Source of the DNA: Methylosinus sp. H3A
GTDB lineage: Bacteria; Pseudomonadota; Alphaproteobacteria; Rhizobiales; Beijerinckiaceae
Direction: 5' to 3'
Assembly (NCBI RefSeq): GCF_015709455.1
Contig: NZ_JADNQW010000005.1
Coordinates: forward strand, 2,906,501 to 2,970,500
Length of the DNA: 64,000 nt
The translations under genes and the position numbers were made by a program. Of the stretch, positions 14,905 to 24,194 are shown piece after piece (position 1 is the stretch's first letter; every line of letters begins with the position of its first letter). The notes beneath the pieces were generated by a model. The model made no database searches and was not told the DNA's origin. It worked only from the letters and a program-made list of their open reading frames with translations.

Positions 14905-17019
14905 TCACTCTCCCTCGGTCCGCTCGTCCGCGAGCGGCAGGGTGAAGCTCAGTGTCGCGCCGCCGCCGGGGTTCTGCTCCGCCCAGAGCTTCCCATAGTG
15001 CGCCTCCACGATCGCGCGAGAGACGGGCAGGCCGACGCCGAGCCCATGCGCCTTGGTGGTGATGAAGGGCTCGAACAGCACATTCGCGACCTCCTCCGAC
15101 AGTCCTGCGCCGGTGTCGACGATGTCGGTGCGGATCATGCCGCCCGCGACGAGACGGGTCGAGATCACGAGCTCGCGTTTCTCCGCGCCGTGCATCGCCT
15201 CTATGGCGTTGCGCTTCAGATTGACCAGCACCTGACGAATCTGAATTCGGTCGACGATGACGTTGTCGTCGGGCGCCTCGAGATCGAGCGTGGTCGTCAC
15301 CTTGACATTGCTGCGCGCCATATCGGTGAAGGCGCAGGCGTCCTGGATGATGTCGTGTAGTCGTTGCAGCGTCTTGTCGGGCTCGGCGCGGGTGACGAAG
15401 CCGCGCAAATGGCTGATGATCTGCGCCGCGCGCGTCACCTGCGCGACGGCGCTGTCGAGGATCGTCTCTATGTCGGTCGTCGCCACTGGGCCGCGTCGTA
15501 GCACGCGGCGCGCGGCGCTGAGATAGGTGGAGATGGCCGAGAGCGGTTGATTGATCTCATGGGCGACGCTCGCCGCCATTTGCGCCATCAGATCGAGACG
15601 GTCGGCGCGCAGCTTGCGCATCTGCGCCTCCGCCCGGTGACGGTCGGTGAGATCGCGCAGGAACAGCACGAACAGCCGTTCGCCGTCATGCGCGGCTTCG
15701 CTGATGGAGAGCTCGAGAGGAAAGACCGAGCCGTCCTTGCGGCAGCCGAGGCGTTCAGGATCGGATGCGGCGAGCGCCGCCTCGTCGGCGGGGATCTGGT
15801 CGAGACGTGCGTCGCGAAACGGCTCCGGGAATAGAATGTCGATCGGCTGGCCGATCGCTTCCTCCGCCTTATGGCCGAAGAGCCGCGTCGCTGCGGAATT
15901 CAGGGAAAGAATGACGCCCTTTTCGTCGATGATGACGATCGCGTCGACCGCGCCTTCGACGATCGCGCGCAGGCGCGCATCGCTGGCCCGGCGCTCCTGC
16001 TCGGCCCGCGATCTCTCGCTGAGATCGCTGATCATGACGGCGTAGCCGTAGAGATTGTCGGCGTCGTCGCGCAGCGCGGCGATCAACTCCTCCGCCGGAA
16101 AGATCGAGCCGTCCCGCCGTCGGCGCATGTCCTGGCGCTTGACGACGCCCCCCTCCGCGAGGGAGCCCGGCAGCGCTTCGTCATGCGCGTCGGCGGGATG
16201 GAGGGTCGACAGCCGGAGGCCCAGAATCTCGTCGCGGCTCCAGCCGGTGACGCGCTCGGCCGCCTCGCTCCAGCCGATGATCCGTCCCTGCGGGTCCAGC
16301 GTGAAAATCGCAGACGCAGGCGCGGCCTCGGTGAACAGGCGAAACTGCTCCTCGCTCCGCCGCAGCGCCTTGCGCGCGCGTTCATAGTCGAGGCTCTTGA
16401 TCGTCTCCCAGCGGCCGCCGCGGCGGATCAGCGCGAATTCATGGCGAGCGATCACCTCGACGATCTCGGCGGCGCCGATCAGCCGCAACGAATAAGAGCA
16501 GAGTGTCAACATGCGGCGGGAGCCATGTAACGCTCCGAGCCCGTTCTCATAGGCCATGAAGAGCGGCCAGTCCGAGGCGTCGAACTCCAAGGCGTTGCCG
16601 CAAGCCCTCAACCCGTCGAAACCGTCGTGCAGGGCCGCGTCATGGGCCGCCCGCAAATCGTCGACCAGTTGATCGCTGTCCACTTTTCCGGTGCGAAAAT
16701 ACCAATCGTCGCTGCTCACGATGTCGATGCGGCGGCGGGCGAGATCGGACTCGAGATCGGGCACCAGCGAGGACAGACGCGCCTTTGCGACGGCCACAGT
16801 CAAAGGCGGCGAGGCGATCCACAGGCAGCGCTCATTGCCGGCGAGGCCCGCCGCGAAATAGGGAGCGACAATGTCGAGAAGATCGTCGACATCCTCATAG
16901 AACTGGCAGAAATGCGTGCCCCATGGCATTTCTCCAGCGCCTTCGATGCCGGAAGGACGTAACAGCCGCTCGCTCCGCGACCGAAGAGTCACGAATTCCG
17001 TCGCGGTCTTAGCCTGCAT
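14905..17019 (-). CDS. Orphan sensor histidine kinase, MEDS-PAS-PAS-HisKA-HATPase
   Basis: This is a 704-residue soluble kinase without transmembrane segments. The N-terminal part (about 30-195, starting MPWGTHFCQFYED) is a MEDS-type sensory domain, as in DcmR of methylotrophs. Two PAS domains follow (about 222-340 and 345-465). The dimerisation domain has the phospho-acceptor H487 in ASVAHEINQPLSAI, and the ATPase domain has the N-box at 603-609 (RNAIEAM), DTGAGL at 635 and GLGVGLP at 659. The catalytic part resembles FixL-type kinases. No response regulator gene is adjacent, so its partner is unknown. A soluble PAS kinase of this type commonly senses a small molecule or redox state; the ligand cannot be read. 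Confidence 0.88.
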   Translation of the reverse strand: MQAKTATEFVTLRSRSERLLRPSGIEGAGEMPWGTHFCQFYEDVDDLLDIVAPYFAAGLAGNERCLWIASPPLTVAVAKARLSSLVPDLESDLARRRIDIVSSDDWYFRTGKVDSDQLVDDLRAAHDAALHDGFDGLRACGNALEFDASDWPLFMAYENGLGALHGSRRMLTLCSYSLRLIGAAEIVEVIARHEFALIRRGGRWETIKSLDYERARKALRRSEEQFRLFTEAAPASAIFTLDPQGRIIGWSEAAERVTGWSRDEILGLRLSTLHPADAHDEALPGSLAEGGVVKRQDMRRRRDGSIFPAEELIAALRDDADNLYGYAVMISDLSERSRAEQERRASDARLRAIVEGAVDAIVIIDEKGVILSLNSAATRLFGHKAEEAIGQPIDILFPEPFRDARLDQIPADEAALAASDPERLGCRKDGSVFPLELSISEAAHDGERLFVLFLRDLTDRHRAEAQMRKLRADRLDLMAQMAASVAHEINQPLSAISTYLSAARRVLRRGPVATTDIETILDSAVAQVTRAAQIISHLRGFVTRAEPDKTLQRLHDIIQDACAFTDMARSNVKVTTTLDLEAPDDNVIVDRIQIRQVLVNLKRNAIEAMHGAEKRELVISTRLVAGGMIRTDIVDTGAGLSEEVANVLFEPFITTKAHGLGVGLPVSRAIVEAHYGKLWAEQNPGGGATLSFTLPLADERTEGE

Positions 17020-17206
17020 TTATTCATTCCAGTATAGACCGCCGCCGTCTCTGGTCCGCAGGGCGCGAGCCCGCTCGCCTTCGATCCGCCAATCGGATGG
17101 GACCAAATGCGAGCATTGCCAAAATGGGACAATGCTTCGCCGTCGCCTGTGCCGGATCAAGAACCGCGCCAGCTGCGTTTCGTTCCGAAACGCAGCTGTC
17201 TCGTTT

Positions 17207-19273
17207 TCAATGGCCGGCGGCGCTGCGGGCGACGACGACCTCATGCGCCTGCCGACCGACCATCTCGGTGAGATGATCGAAGGACGCCTCGAAAAATCCG
17301 GCGCCCGAGCTGGCCGAGCGCAGCTCGACGATGAGATCGCCCATCTCGGCCTCCGGAATGAGCGCGTCGAGCTCGTCCCAACCGTCCCATTCTGGGCGCG
17401 GTCCAAAGCCCAATATCTGCCCGCGTCGCGCCGAGACGATGCCGGTGGCGCGGGAGACCGCCTCGCTCGGCGCGAAAATCGACACGGCGAGCATGGGCTC
17501 GAGCAGCACCGGCTCGGCCTTGCCCAGCGCCTCGGCCATGCCGATGCGCGCCGCCGTGCGGAACGCCATGTCGGAGGAATCGACGCTGTGATAGGAGCCG
17601 TCGACGAGGACGGCCTCCACATCGACGACGGGAAAGCCGAGCGGCCCGCGCGTCAGCGCGTCCCGGCAGCCGGCTTCGACCGAGGAAAAGTATTGTTTTG
17701 GCACAGTCCCGCCATGGACGCGCTCGGCGAAAGCGAAGCCTTCGCCATGCGGGCGCGGCGCCACCTCCAACACCACATCGCCGAACTGGCCGTGGCCGCC
17801 CGACTGCTTCTTGTGGCGTCCACGCACGCTCACCGCATGGCGAATCGTCTCCTTATAGCCGATGGCGGGCGCATGGGTGGAGACGGTCACGCCATAGCGC
17901 GACGCGAGGCGCTCCAGCGCGACGCGAATATGCATCTCGCCCTGGCCGAGCAGCTTCATTTCGCCGAGCGCCTGGTCATGGACGAAGACGAGCGAAGGGT
18001 CTTCGTCGATGAGCTTGGCGAGAGCGGCGGCGAGACGCATCTCGTCCTTGCGGTCGCCGACGGAGAGCGCCAGCGCATAGACCGGGTGCGGCGCCGTGAT
18101 CGCAGCCGGAGCGTCGGGCGCGCCGGCGCGCGTGTCCTGCAGCGCGTCGCCGGCGACGACGCCGTCGAGCCGACCGAAAGCGACGGTCTCGCCCGCTTCC
18201 GCTTTCGCCTGGCGCATCGTCGTGGCGCCGAGCAGCGACGACACGCCGCTGATTTTCTCTTCGGCGCCCGACGAGCCTGCGACCGTCTGCCCATCGGAGA
18301 AGGAGCCGCGCAGCACGCGCGCGAGCGACAGCTTGCCGCCGTGCGACGTATGGACCGAGCGGAACACATGCGCGAGGGCGGGCCCGGTCTCGGCGATTCC
18401 GAGCCGGGCCCGTGTCGCAGCGACGCTCGGCGCCTCATGGCGCAGCGCCTTGAGCAGGCGCGTCACGCCGGCGCCGCGCTCCGCCGCGCCGATGAAGACG
18501 GGCGCGACATGGCCGAAGCGCAGCTCCTTGGCGAGATCGTCGAAAATCTGGTCGCGCGGCGGCTCTATGTCGGTGAGCAGCTCCTCCATCAGCGTGTCGT
18601 CGTAATCGGCGAGCCGCTCCAGCATGGAGAAGCGCGCCTCTTTCTCCGACACGGTTGCGCCGGCGGGCATGTCGACAACCGCAGAGGGTGCGTGCTCGCG
18701 ATAGACATAGGCGCGCTCCAGCGCGAGATCGATGAAGCCGACCGCAATGCCATTGTTCCAAATCGGGATTTGCCGCAACAACAGCGGCGTGCGCGAGACG
18801 GTCTGCAACAGCGCGAGAGAGTCGCGCAGATTTCCTGCAGCGGCGTCGATCTTGTTCAGGAACAGGAAGTGCGGAACGCGCGCCTCCTCCACTGCGCGCA
18901 TGACGAGCTGCAGTGCCGGCAGCTTGCGCGGATCGGCCTCGGCGACGACGATCGCCGCATCGGCGACGGCGAGGACGCGGCGCTGCTCATGCGCGAATTC
19001 GACCGAGCCGGGACAATCGACGAAAGTGTAGCGGTCGCCGAGATAATCGACGCGGCCGATGTTGCATTCGACGCTCATCGCATGGGCGCGCGCTTCCGGC
19101 GAGGCGTCGCCGACGGTGGCGCCGTCACGCACGAAGCCTTGCCGCTGCACCGCGCCGCAGCGCGCGAGCAGACTCTCGAATAGGCTCGTTTTGCCGCTCT
19201 GAAAGGGGCCGACAAGCGCGATCAGTCGCGCGCCTTCGGCTCTCGCCGCGCCGGACGTTCTCGTTTCACTCAT
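17207..19273 (-). CDS. Elongation factor G-like GTPase (EF-G paralogue)
   Basis: This 688-residue protein has the five-domain EF-G layout. The P-loop GPFQSGKT is near the N-terminus, the G3 motif is DCPG rather than DTPG, and G4 is NKID. Domain IV is recognisable by RGRHKKQSGGHGQFGDVVLE. The switch I element RGITI of true EF-G is missing; the region reads SVECNIGRVDYLGD. This marks a FusA2-type paralogue, not the housekeeping translocase, and it is not in an rpsL-rpsG-fusA-tufA cluster. Paralogues of this class are poorly characterised; a role in ribosome rescue or stress translation is possible. The start at 19273 puts the P-loop near residue 20; a longer upstream frame has no recognisable sequence. 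Confidence 0.88.
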   Translation of the reverse strand: MSETRTSGAARAEGARLIALVGPFQSGKTSLFESLLARCGAVQRQGFVRDGATVGDASPEARAHAMSVECNIGRVDYLGDRYTFVDCPGSVEFAHEQRRVLAVADAAIVVAEADPRKLPALQLVMRAVEEARVPHFLFLNKIDAAAGNLRDSLALLQTVSRTPLLLRQIPIWNNGIAVGFIDLALERAYVYREHAPSAVVDMPAGATVSEKEARFSMLERLADYDDTLMEELLTDIEPPRDQIFDDLAKELRFGHVAPVFIGAAERGAGVTRLLKALRHEAPSVAATRARLGIAETGPALAHVFRSVHTSHGGKLSLARVLRGSFSDGQTVAGSSGAEEKISGVSSLLGATTMRQAKAEAGETVAFGRLDGVVAGDALQDTRAGAPDAPAAITAPHPVYALALSVGDRKDEMRLAAALAKLIDEDPSLVFVHDQALGEMKLLGQGEMHIRVALERLASRYGVTVSTHAPAIGYKETIRHAVSVRGRHKKQSGGHGQFGDVVLEVAPRPHGEGFAFAERVHGGTVPKQYFSSVEAGCRDALTRGPLGFPVVDVEAVLVDGSYHSVDSSDMAFRTAARIGMAEALGKAEPVLLEPMLAVSIFAPSEAVSRATGIVSARRGQILGFGPRPEWDGWDELDALIPEAEMGDLIVELRSASSGAGFFEASFDHLTEMVGRQAHEVVVARSAAGH

Positions 19274-19406
19274 GTCCTGCTCCCGTTGTCCGGCGCCGGC
19301 GAGTGGAAACCTGGTCGGCTCCGTCGATGATGATGCTCCCACCACATGGGTCGGCGCGCAAGCGGCGAAAAGCGCTGCGGCGCCGCAGAGGCGCGCACAA
19401 CGGAAG

Positions 19407-20489
19407 CTAGGTGGCGCGATGAGGGCCGGCGCCGCTCCATTCGATCCAGCGGCCGTGGAAATCGGCGCGCCCCAGCGCAAAGCTCTCGCCGCCGGGCCAG
19501 AGCGTCAGCGTGAGCGCGGCCGAGCGTGTGTCGCCATCGGCCTCCATTTGCAGCCGCGCGAGCGGCGTCTCGGGCGTCGCCGCCGCGCCTGCGGCCTCGA
19601 GCGTGGCCATCGCATTGCGCTTCGTCTCGGGCGGCAGATATTGCCAGACGACCGTGTGATAGACGAAGCGCGCGAGGCTCCCAGCGGGCGGCGCCGACAG
19701 CCGCGTCGCGAGCCAGTCGCCGGCGTCGGCGCGCTCGACCCGCTCGCGACGCGCGGCCGCGAGGACGAGCGCCTGCTCCATGCGGGCGAGACGCTCCATC
19801 TGATCGGGCCAGACATAGGCGAGCAGCCGCGCGCGATGTTCGGCGTCGCTCGGATCGAGCGGATCGATATCGCAACCCGCGCGGGAGACGATCCGCAATG
19901 CGGTCTCGAGCGAGGGCGCCGCGCCGCGCCAATCGCAGGCGAGGCGAAGCTCCGCCGCAGGCGCGCCGAAAGCGCCGACGCGAAGATCATAGGCGTAGCG
20001 ATCGAAATTGAGATTGAGGCCGGCGCTGGCGCCGATCTCCAATGTCTCCAAAGGCAGGCCCGTCGCCGCGGCGACGATCAGCGCGCCGCCGAGAATGACG
20101 CTGGAGCGTCCCGCCTCATTGGTCTGCGGCGGACGATCGAGAAAGCCCGCGAGGAAAACGTCGTGTTCGTCGATCGCGCGTTCGATCTCGCGGGCGAGCG
20201 CCGCTGCGTCGAACGCATTGGGTGGATAGGCGGCGGCGAGGGCGGGCGCCTTTCCCGATCGGGCGAGAAAATGCAGCGCGCCGGCCGCGCGCAGCGCCAG
20301 GGCATCGGCTTTGGCGCGCGCGCCCCAGGACGAAATCCGGCGGCCGAAGGCGCTGTTCTCGTCGAGGCTCTGCGCGAGAGCCTCGCAGACGGCGGCGGCG
20401 AAGGGCGAGGCGAGATCGCGGCAGGCTTTCGCCTGGAAAGCGAGGGCTTTCGCGATCTCCTCCGGCAGCTGGGGGATGGAATGCGTCAT
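19407..20489 (-). CDS. DUF2332 family protein
   Basis: This is a cytoplasmic protein of about 360 residues. The features IPQLPEEIAKALAFQAKAC near the start, LETLEIGASAGLNLNFDRY in the middle and ARFVYHTVVWQYLPPE toward the end match DUF2332 proteins. The EIGASAGLNL stretch resembles a nucleotide- or SAM-binding glycine loop, but no enzyme activity is established to my knowledge. The ATG at 20489 was chosen because the homologous region starts there; the open frame continues upstream through sequence unlike the family. It is divergent from the superoxide dismutase gene and upstream of, in the same direction as, the EF-G paralogue. Confidence 0.8.
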   Translation of the reverse strand: MTHSIPQLPEEIAKALAFQAKACRDLASPFAAAVCEALAQSLDENSAFGRRISSWGARAKADALALRAAGALHFLARSGKAPALAAAYPPNAFDAAALAREIERAIDEHDVFLAGFLDRPPQTNEAGRSSVILGGALIVAAATGLPLETLEIGASAGLNLNFDRYAYDLRVGAFGAPAAELRLACDWRGAAPSLETALRIVSRAGCDIDPLDPSDAEHRARLLAYVWPDQMERLARMEQALVLAAARRERVERADAGDWLATRLSAPPAGSLARFVYHTVVWQYLPPETKRNAMATLEAAGAAATPETPLARLQMEADGDTRSAALTLTLWPGGESFALGRADFHGRWIEWSGAGPHRAT

Positions 20490-20649
20490 CGCTCTTGGCC
20501 TCCTCGCGCAAAACTTCGAATGCGGCCGCATCGAATCTCGGCCATGCGAAAATTCGACGGCGAGAAATTTGTCGCCGCTGTAGTCAATTCTGAGATAGCT
20601 TCGCTCGGGTCGGATTCCGAGCGATCGGCGCCGCACGAGGAGATCGAGA

Positions 20650-21369
20650 ATGACGCGTGATTTTCATCGTAGACAATTTTTGGGCGTCGCCGCGACGAGC
20701 GCCGCATTGGTCTCCGGCGCTGCGCGCGCGGAGGAGCGCGCGCAGGAGAAAGCCGCCGCGACAAAAAGCGCCGCGATCATACACCAGCCGAAACCGCTGA
20801 CCTTCGATCCGAAAAGCATCGGCGGATTGTCCGAAAAAATCCTCGTCTCGCATTACGAGAACAATTATGTCGGGGCCGTCAAGCGGCTGAACGCCATTCT
20901 AGAGCAGCTCGCGAGCCTCGACTTCGACAAAGCCTCTGGATTTCAAATCAACGGGCTGAAGCGCGAAGAGCTGATCGCCAGAAATTCGATGATTCTGCAT
21001 GAGCTCTATTTCGCCGGCCTCGGCGCGCCGAACAAGCCAGGCGCCGCGCTCGCTGGCGCGATCGGGCGGGATTTCGGTTCTTTCGATCGCTGGCGTGCGG
21101 AATTCGTCGGCATTGGGAAGGCGCTCGGAGGCGGCTCCGGCTGGGTGCTGCTCGCTTACGACAAGCATGGCGAGCGGCTCGTCAATTCATCGGCGAGCGA
21201 TCACACTCAGAACATAGCGGGCGCCGCCCCGATACTCGCGCTCGACATGTTCGAGCACGCCTATCACTTGGATTTCGGCGCGAAGGCAGGCGATTACATC
21301 AAGACCGTCATGTCGACGATCGATTGGTCCAACGCCGACCGGCTCTTCGAGAAATATAGCAAGGTCTGA
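20650..21369 (+). CDS. Exported Fe/Mn superoxide dismutase
   Basis: This 239-residue superoxide dismutase has metal ligands H68 (SHYENNY), H117 ([11 protein letters not shown]), D199 and H203 ([13 protein letters not shown]). The first 30 residues form a twin-arginine signal, [20 protein letters not shown], ending near ARA. The enzyme is therefore probably folded with its metal in the cytoplasm and exported to the periplasm. Cytoplasmic Fe/Mn SODs lack such a leader. The residues that set iron versus manganese preference cannot be judged safely by eye. It stands alone, divergent from the DUF2332 gene. Confidence 0.88.
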   Translation: MTRDFHRRQFLGVAATSAALVSGAARAEERAQEKAAATKSAAIIHQPKPLTFDPKSIGGLSEKILVSHYENNYVGAVKRLNAILEQLASLDFDKASGFQINGLKREELIARNSMILHELYFAGLGAPNKPGAALAGAIGRDFGSFDRWRAEFVGIGKALGGGSGWVLLAYDKHGERLVNSSASDHTQNIAGAAPILALDMFEHAYHLDFGAKAGDYIKTVMSTIDWSNADRLFEKYSKV

Positions 21370-21466
21370 ACGCGGCGCCGGCGGTTCGAGCTGGCCGCCG
21401 GCCCGGCCGGCTTCCACTCCCGGCCGAACCGCGTTACTAAGGCTCCCTCTCGAACAAGGAGCCTTC

Positions 21467-22180
21467 ATGCGGCCGAGCAAACGCGCGCCAGACGAAATGC
21501 GTCCCGTCAGCTTCGAACGGGGCGTCGCCCGCTACGCCGAGGGCTCGTGCCTCGTCAAATTCGGCAATACGCATGTCCTATGCGCCGCGACGCTCGAGGA
21601 CAAGCCGCCGCCGTGGCTGCGCGGGCAGGGGCGCGGCTGGGTGACGGCCGAATACGCCATGCTGCCGCGCGCCACTCATACGCGCACGCGCCGCGAGTCG
21701 AGCTCCGGCAAGCCGTCCGGCCGCACGCAGGAGATTCAGCGCCTCATCGGCCGCTCGCTGCGCGCCGTCACCAATCTGCCGGCGCTCGGCGAACGTCAGG
21801 TCGTCGTCGACTGCGACGTGATCCAGGCCGATGGCGGCACGCGCACGGCGGCGATCTCCGGCGCCTGGCTGGCGCTGCACGATTGCTTCCAGTGGATGCG
21901 CTCGCGCTCCATCATCAAGGACAATCCGCTGCGCGACCATGTCGCCGCCGTCTCTTGCGGCATGTGCAATGGCGATGCGGTCATCGATCTCGACTATAAT
22001 GAGGATTCGACCGCCGAGACCGACGCCAATTTCGTCATCACCGGCTCGGGCGGCCTCGTCGAGGTGCAGGCGACGGCGGAAGTCGCCGTCTTCTCCGAGG
22101 ATAATCTCGGGGCCATGCTGGCGCTCGCGCGCTCGGGCGTCGACAGGCTCGTGCAATTGCAGAAGGCGGCGCTGGCGTGA
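21467..22180 (+). CDS. rph: Ribonuclease PH
   Basis: This 237-residue phosphorolytic exoribonuclease trims the 3' ends of tRNA precursors. The N-terminal [19 protein letters not shown] is the family start, and [16 protein letters not shown] and [21 protein letters not shown] (quoted in part) form the phosphate-binding and active-site core. The ATG follows AAGGAG. Its stop overlaps the GTG start of rdgB in GTGA, so rph-rdgB is a coupled pair, with hemW further downstream as is common in Hyphomicrobiales. Confidence 0.97.
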   Translation: MRPSKRAPDEMRPVSFERGVARYAEGSCLVKFGNTHVLCAATLEDKPPPWLRGQGRGWVTAEYAMLPRATHTRTRRESSSGKPSGRTQEIQRLIGRSLRAVTNLPALGERQVVVDCDVIQADGGTRTAAISGAWLALHDCFQWMRSRSIIKDNPLRDHVAAVSCGMCNGDAVIDLDYNEDSTAETDANFVITGSGGLVEVQATAEVAVFSEDNLGAMLALARSGVDRLVQLQKAALA

Positions 22181-22803
22181 CGCGCAGGATCGAGGGTCGT
22201 CTCGTCATCGCGACGCATAATCCCGGCAAGCTGTGGGAGCTGCGCCAGCTGCTCGAGCCGCATGGCGTCGACGCCGTCTCGGCCGGCGACCTCGGCGTTG
22301 TGGAGCCGGAGGAGACGGAGACGACCTTCTCCGGCAATGCGCTCTTGAAGGCGCGCGCCTCTTGCGCGGCGACGGGGCTGCCTGCCTTCGCCGACGATTC
22401 CGGGCTCTGCGTCGATGCGCTGGACGGCGCGCCGGGCGTCTATTCGGCGCGCTGGGGTGGCGAGAACCGCGATTTCGCCGCGGCGATCCGCCGTGTCGAG
22501 CGCGAGCTGAAAGAGCGCGGCGCGACGGGGCCGTTCACGGCGCATTTCATCTGCGCTCTGGCGATCGTCTGGCCGGACGGCCATATCGAAGAATTCGAGG
22601 GCCGCGTCGACGGCGTGCTGGTGTTTCCGCCGCGCGGCGAGAAGGGCTTCGGCTATGATCCGATCTTCCTGCCGGATGGGTTGGATCGCACTTTCGGCGA
22701 GATGATGTCGGCGGAAAAGCACGCTATGCCGGGCGACGGCTCGCGCGCTCTATCGCATAGGGCGCGGGCGTTTCAGGCGCTGGCGCAAGCGTGTCTGCGG
22801 TAA
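22177..22803 (+). CDS. rdgB: dITP/XTP pyrophosphatase (non-canonical purine NTPase)
   Basis: This 208-residue house-cleaning enzyme hydrolyses dITP and XTP to monophosphates so that deaminated purines do not enter nucleic acids. [11 protein letters not shown] is the N-terminal substrate motif, [22 protein letters not shown] is the core (quoted in part), and GFGYDPIF is near the end. The GTG start overlaps the rph stop by 4 bases. Confidence 0.96.
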   Translation: MTRRIEGRLVIATHNPGKLWELRQLLEPHGVDAVSAGDLGVVEPEETETTFSGNALLKARASCAATGLPAFADDSGLCVDALDGAPGVYSARWGGENRDFAAAIRRVERELKERGATGPFTAHFICALAIVWPDGHIEEFEGRVDGVLVFPPRGEKGFGYDPIFLPDGLDRTFGEMMSAEKHAMPGDGSRALSHRARAFQALAQACLR

Positions 22804-22816
22804 GCGGCGAAGTCCG

Positions 22817-24034
22817 TCACCGCACCAAAATCTCCACCCGCCTATTTTCTGCCCGGCTGGCGGGATCGTCGCCCGCGACGAGCGGCTGCTCATCGCCGAG
22901 GCCGGCGCTGGTCAGCTTCTCGCGCGCGACGCCGATGCGGCGAAGATAGTCGACGACCGTGCGGGCGCGGCGCTGCGACAATGCGCGCTTGTCTTCCAGC
23001 GCGTCCGCGTGGCCGCGAATCTCGAGGACTGCGTCGGGACAGCGCTTCATCGATCCGGCGAGGCGCGCGAGAAATTTCTCCGCCCCGGAGCCGAGCGCGA
23101 CGCTCTTCGCTGAAAAGCGGATTTTTTCGGAGGCGGCGAGGGCGATGAGCGTCACGCGGCAGGACGTTTCCTCGGCCTCGGTCGCCGGCGGCGGCGCGCC
23201 GGGCCCTTCCGGCGCGGGCAGGGTCGGATCCTTGGGCGTGTTCCAGACGAGGGCGGCAGGGGCGGGCGGCTCCGCGGCGGCCGGCGCCGGACGCTCGGCC
23301 GAGCGGCCTTCGGCGATCTTCTCCTTGCGGCCCTTTTTCACGGCGGGCGGTGGCGCCTCGGCGCGGGGCCGCGCGGCGAGGGCGGCGATGCGCTCCTGTT
23401 CGCGCTGCGTCCAAGCGGCCTCGGCGGCGCGATGGGCGGCCTGCTCGGCGGAGGCGGCGGCCAAGGCCTCCTCGCGTTGCGCGGCGGCCGGCGGCGACAG
23501 AGAGTCGACGCGCCACACGATTCGCACGCCGGCGGCGCTCGCCAGCCGCTCCGCCAGCGCCCCATGGCCGAGCGCGTCGGCCGGCAGGAAGACGTCGCGG
23601 CCGCTCACCTCGAAATTCAAAGGGTCGCCGCCCTCGCGCTGGACCAGCGAGCCGAGACGATGCTCGAGCGCATCCTCGAGGCTCTTGGCCGCTTCGCTAT
23701 TGGCGACGACGGCGATGAGCGCGATCGCGCCCGCGCCGATCCGCCATCCGAGATGGTCGCGCGAAATCGGCCCGGCCCACAGGACGACGGCGCCGACGCC
23801 GGCCAGAAAGGCCGCATAGAGCGCGAAAACGCCCTCGAGATAGAGCGCGAAGCGGCCGAGCGCGGCTTTGCCGAGAATGGCGACGAGACACAGCGCCAGC
23901 GCGAGGAAGAAATCTCCCTCACGCAGAAGGGCGGGGTCGTCGCCGTCCCGGCGGAGACTGCCGAAGCCGCAAAGGGCGCCGACGAGAAAGGCCACGGCGA
24001 GCCAGAGGCCGTAAAAGGCGAGAAAATAGGTCAT
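22817..24034 (-). CDS. OmpA/MotB-domain membrane protein
   Basis: This 405-residue protein has an N-terminal region of about 120 residues with four or so transmembrane helices (starting MTYFLAFYGLWLAVAFLVGAL). A long Ala/Glu/Arg-rich, probably coiled-coil and Pro-rich linker follows (about 195-290). The C-terminal OmpA-like peptidoglycan-binding domain (about 295-405) contains AVLEIRGHADALEDKRALSQRRA and AENRRVEI. The layout suggests an inner-membrane protein that reaches to the cell wall, not an outer-membrane barrel. The ATG at 24034 is preferred because the first helix starts there. It is convergent with rdgB and divergent from hemW. Confidence 0.82.
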   Translation of the reverse strand: MTYFLAFYGLWLAVAFLVGALCGFGSLRRDGDDPALLREGDFFLALALCLVAILGKAALGRFALYLEGVFALYAAFLAGVGAVVLWAGPISRDHLGWRIGAGAIALIAVVANSEAAKSLEDALEHRLGSLVQREGGDPLNFEVSGRDVFLPADALGHGALAERLASAAGVRIVWRVDSLSPPAAAQREEALAAASAEQAAHRAAEAAWTQREQERIAALAARPRAEAPPPAVKKGRKEKIAEGRSAERPAPAAAEPPAPAALVWNTPKDPTLPAPEGPGAPPPATEAEETSCRVTLIALAASEKIRFSAKSVALGSGAEKFLARLAGSMKRCPDAVLEIRGHADALEDKRALSQRRARTVVDYLRRIGVAREKLTSAGLGDEQPLVAGDDPASRAENRRVEILVR

Positions 24035-24194
24035 GTCCGGCGGATGATCTCGAGCGGGACACGACCCCGCGAAGCGGCAATTAACGCCGTTTCGTCGGCT
24101 TTCAATGCGGCGATGAGAAACCATGCCGGCGGCGAAGCTCGAGACGGCTTTTCCGCAGCGTGACCTTCTCAAAGAGAAGTGGCATAAAGCCCCC

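Noticed and set aside
16916..19183. A 755-codon open frame on the plus strand, antisense to the EF-G-like gene
   Set aside because: Its translation is low in complexity and has no domain, while the minus strand shows clear GTPase motifs.
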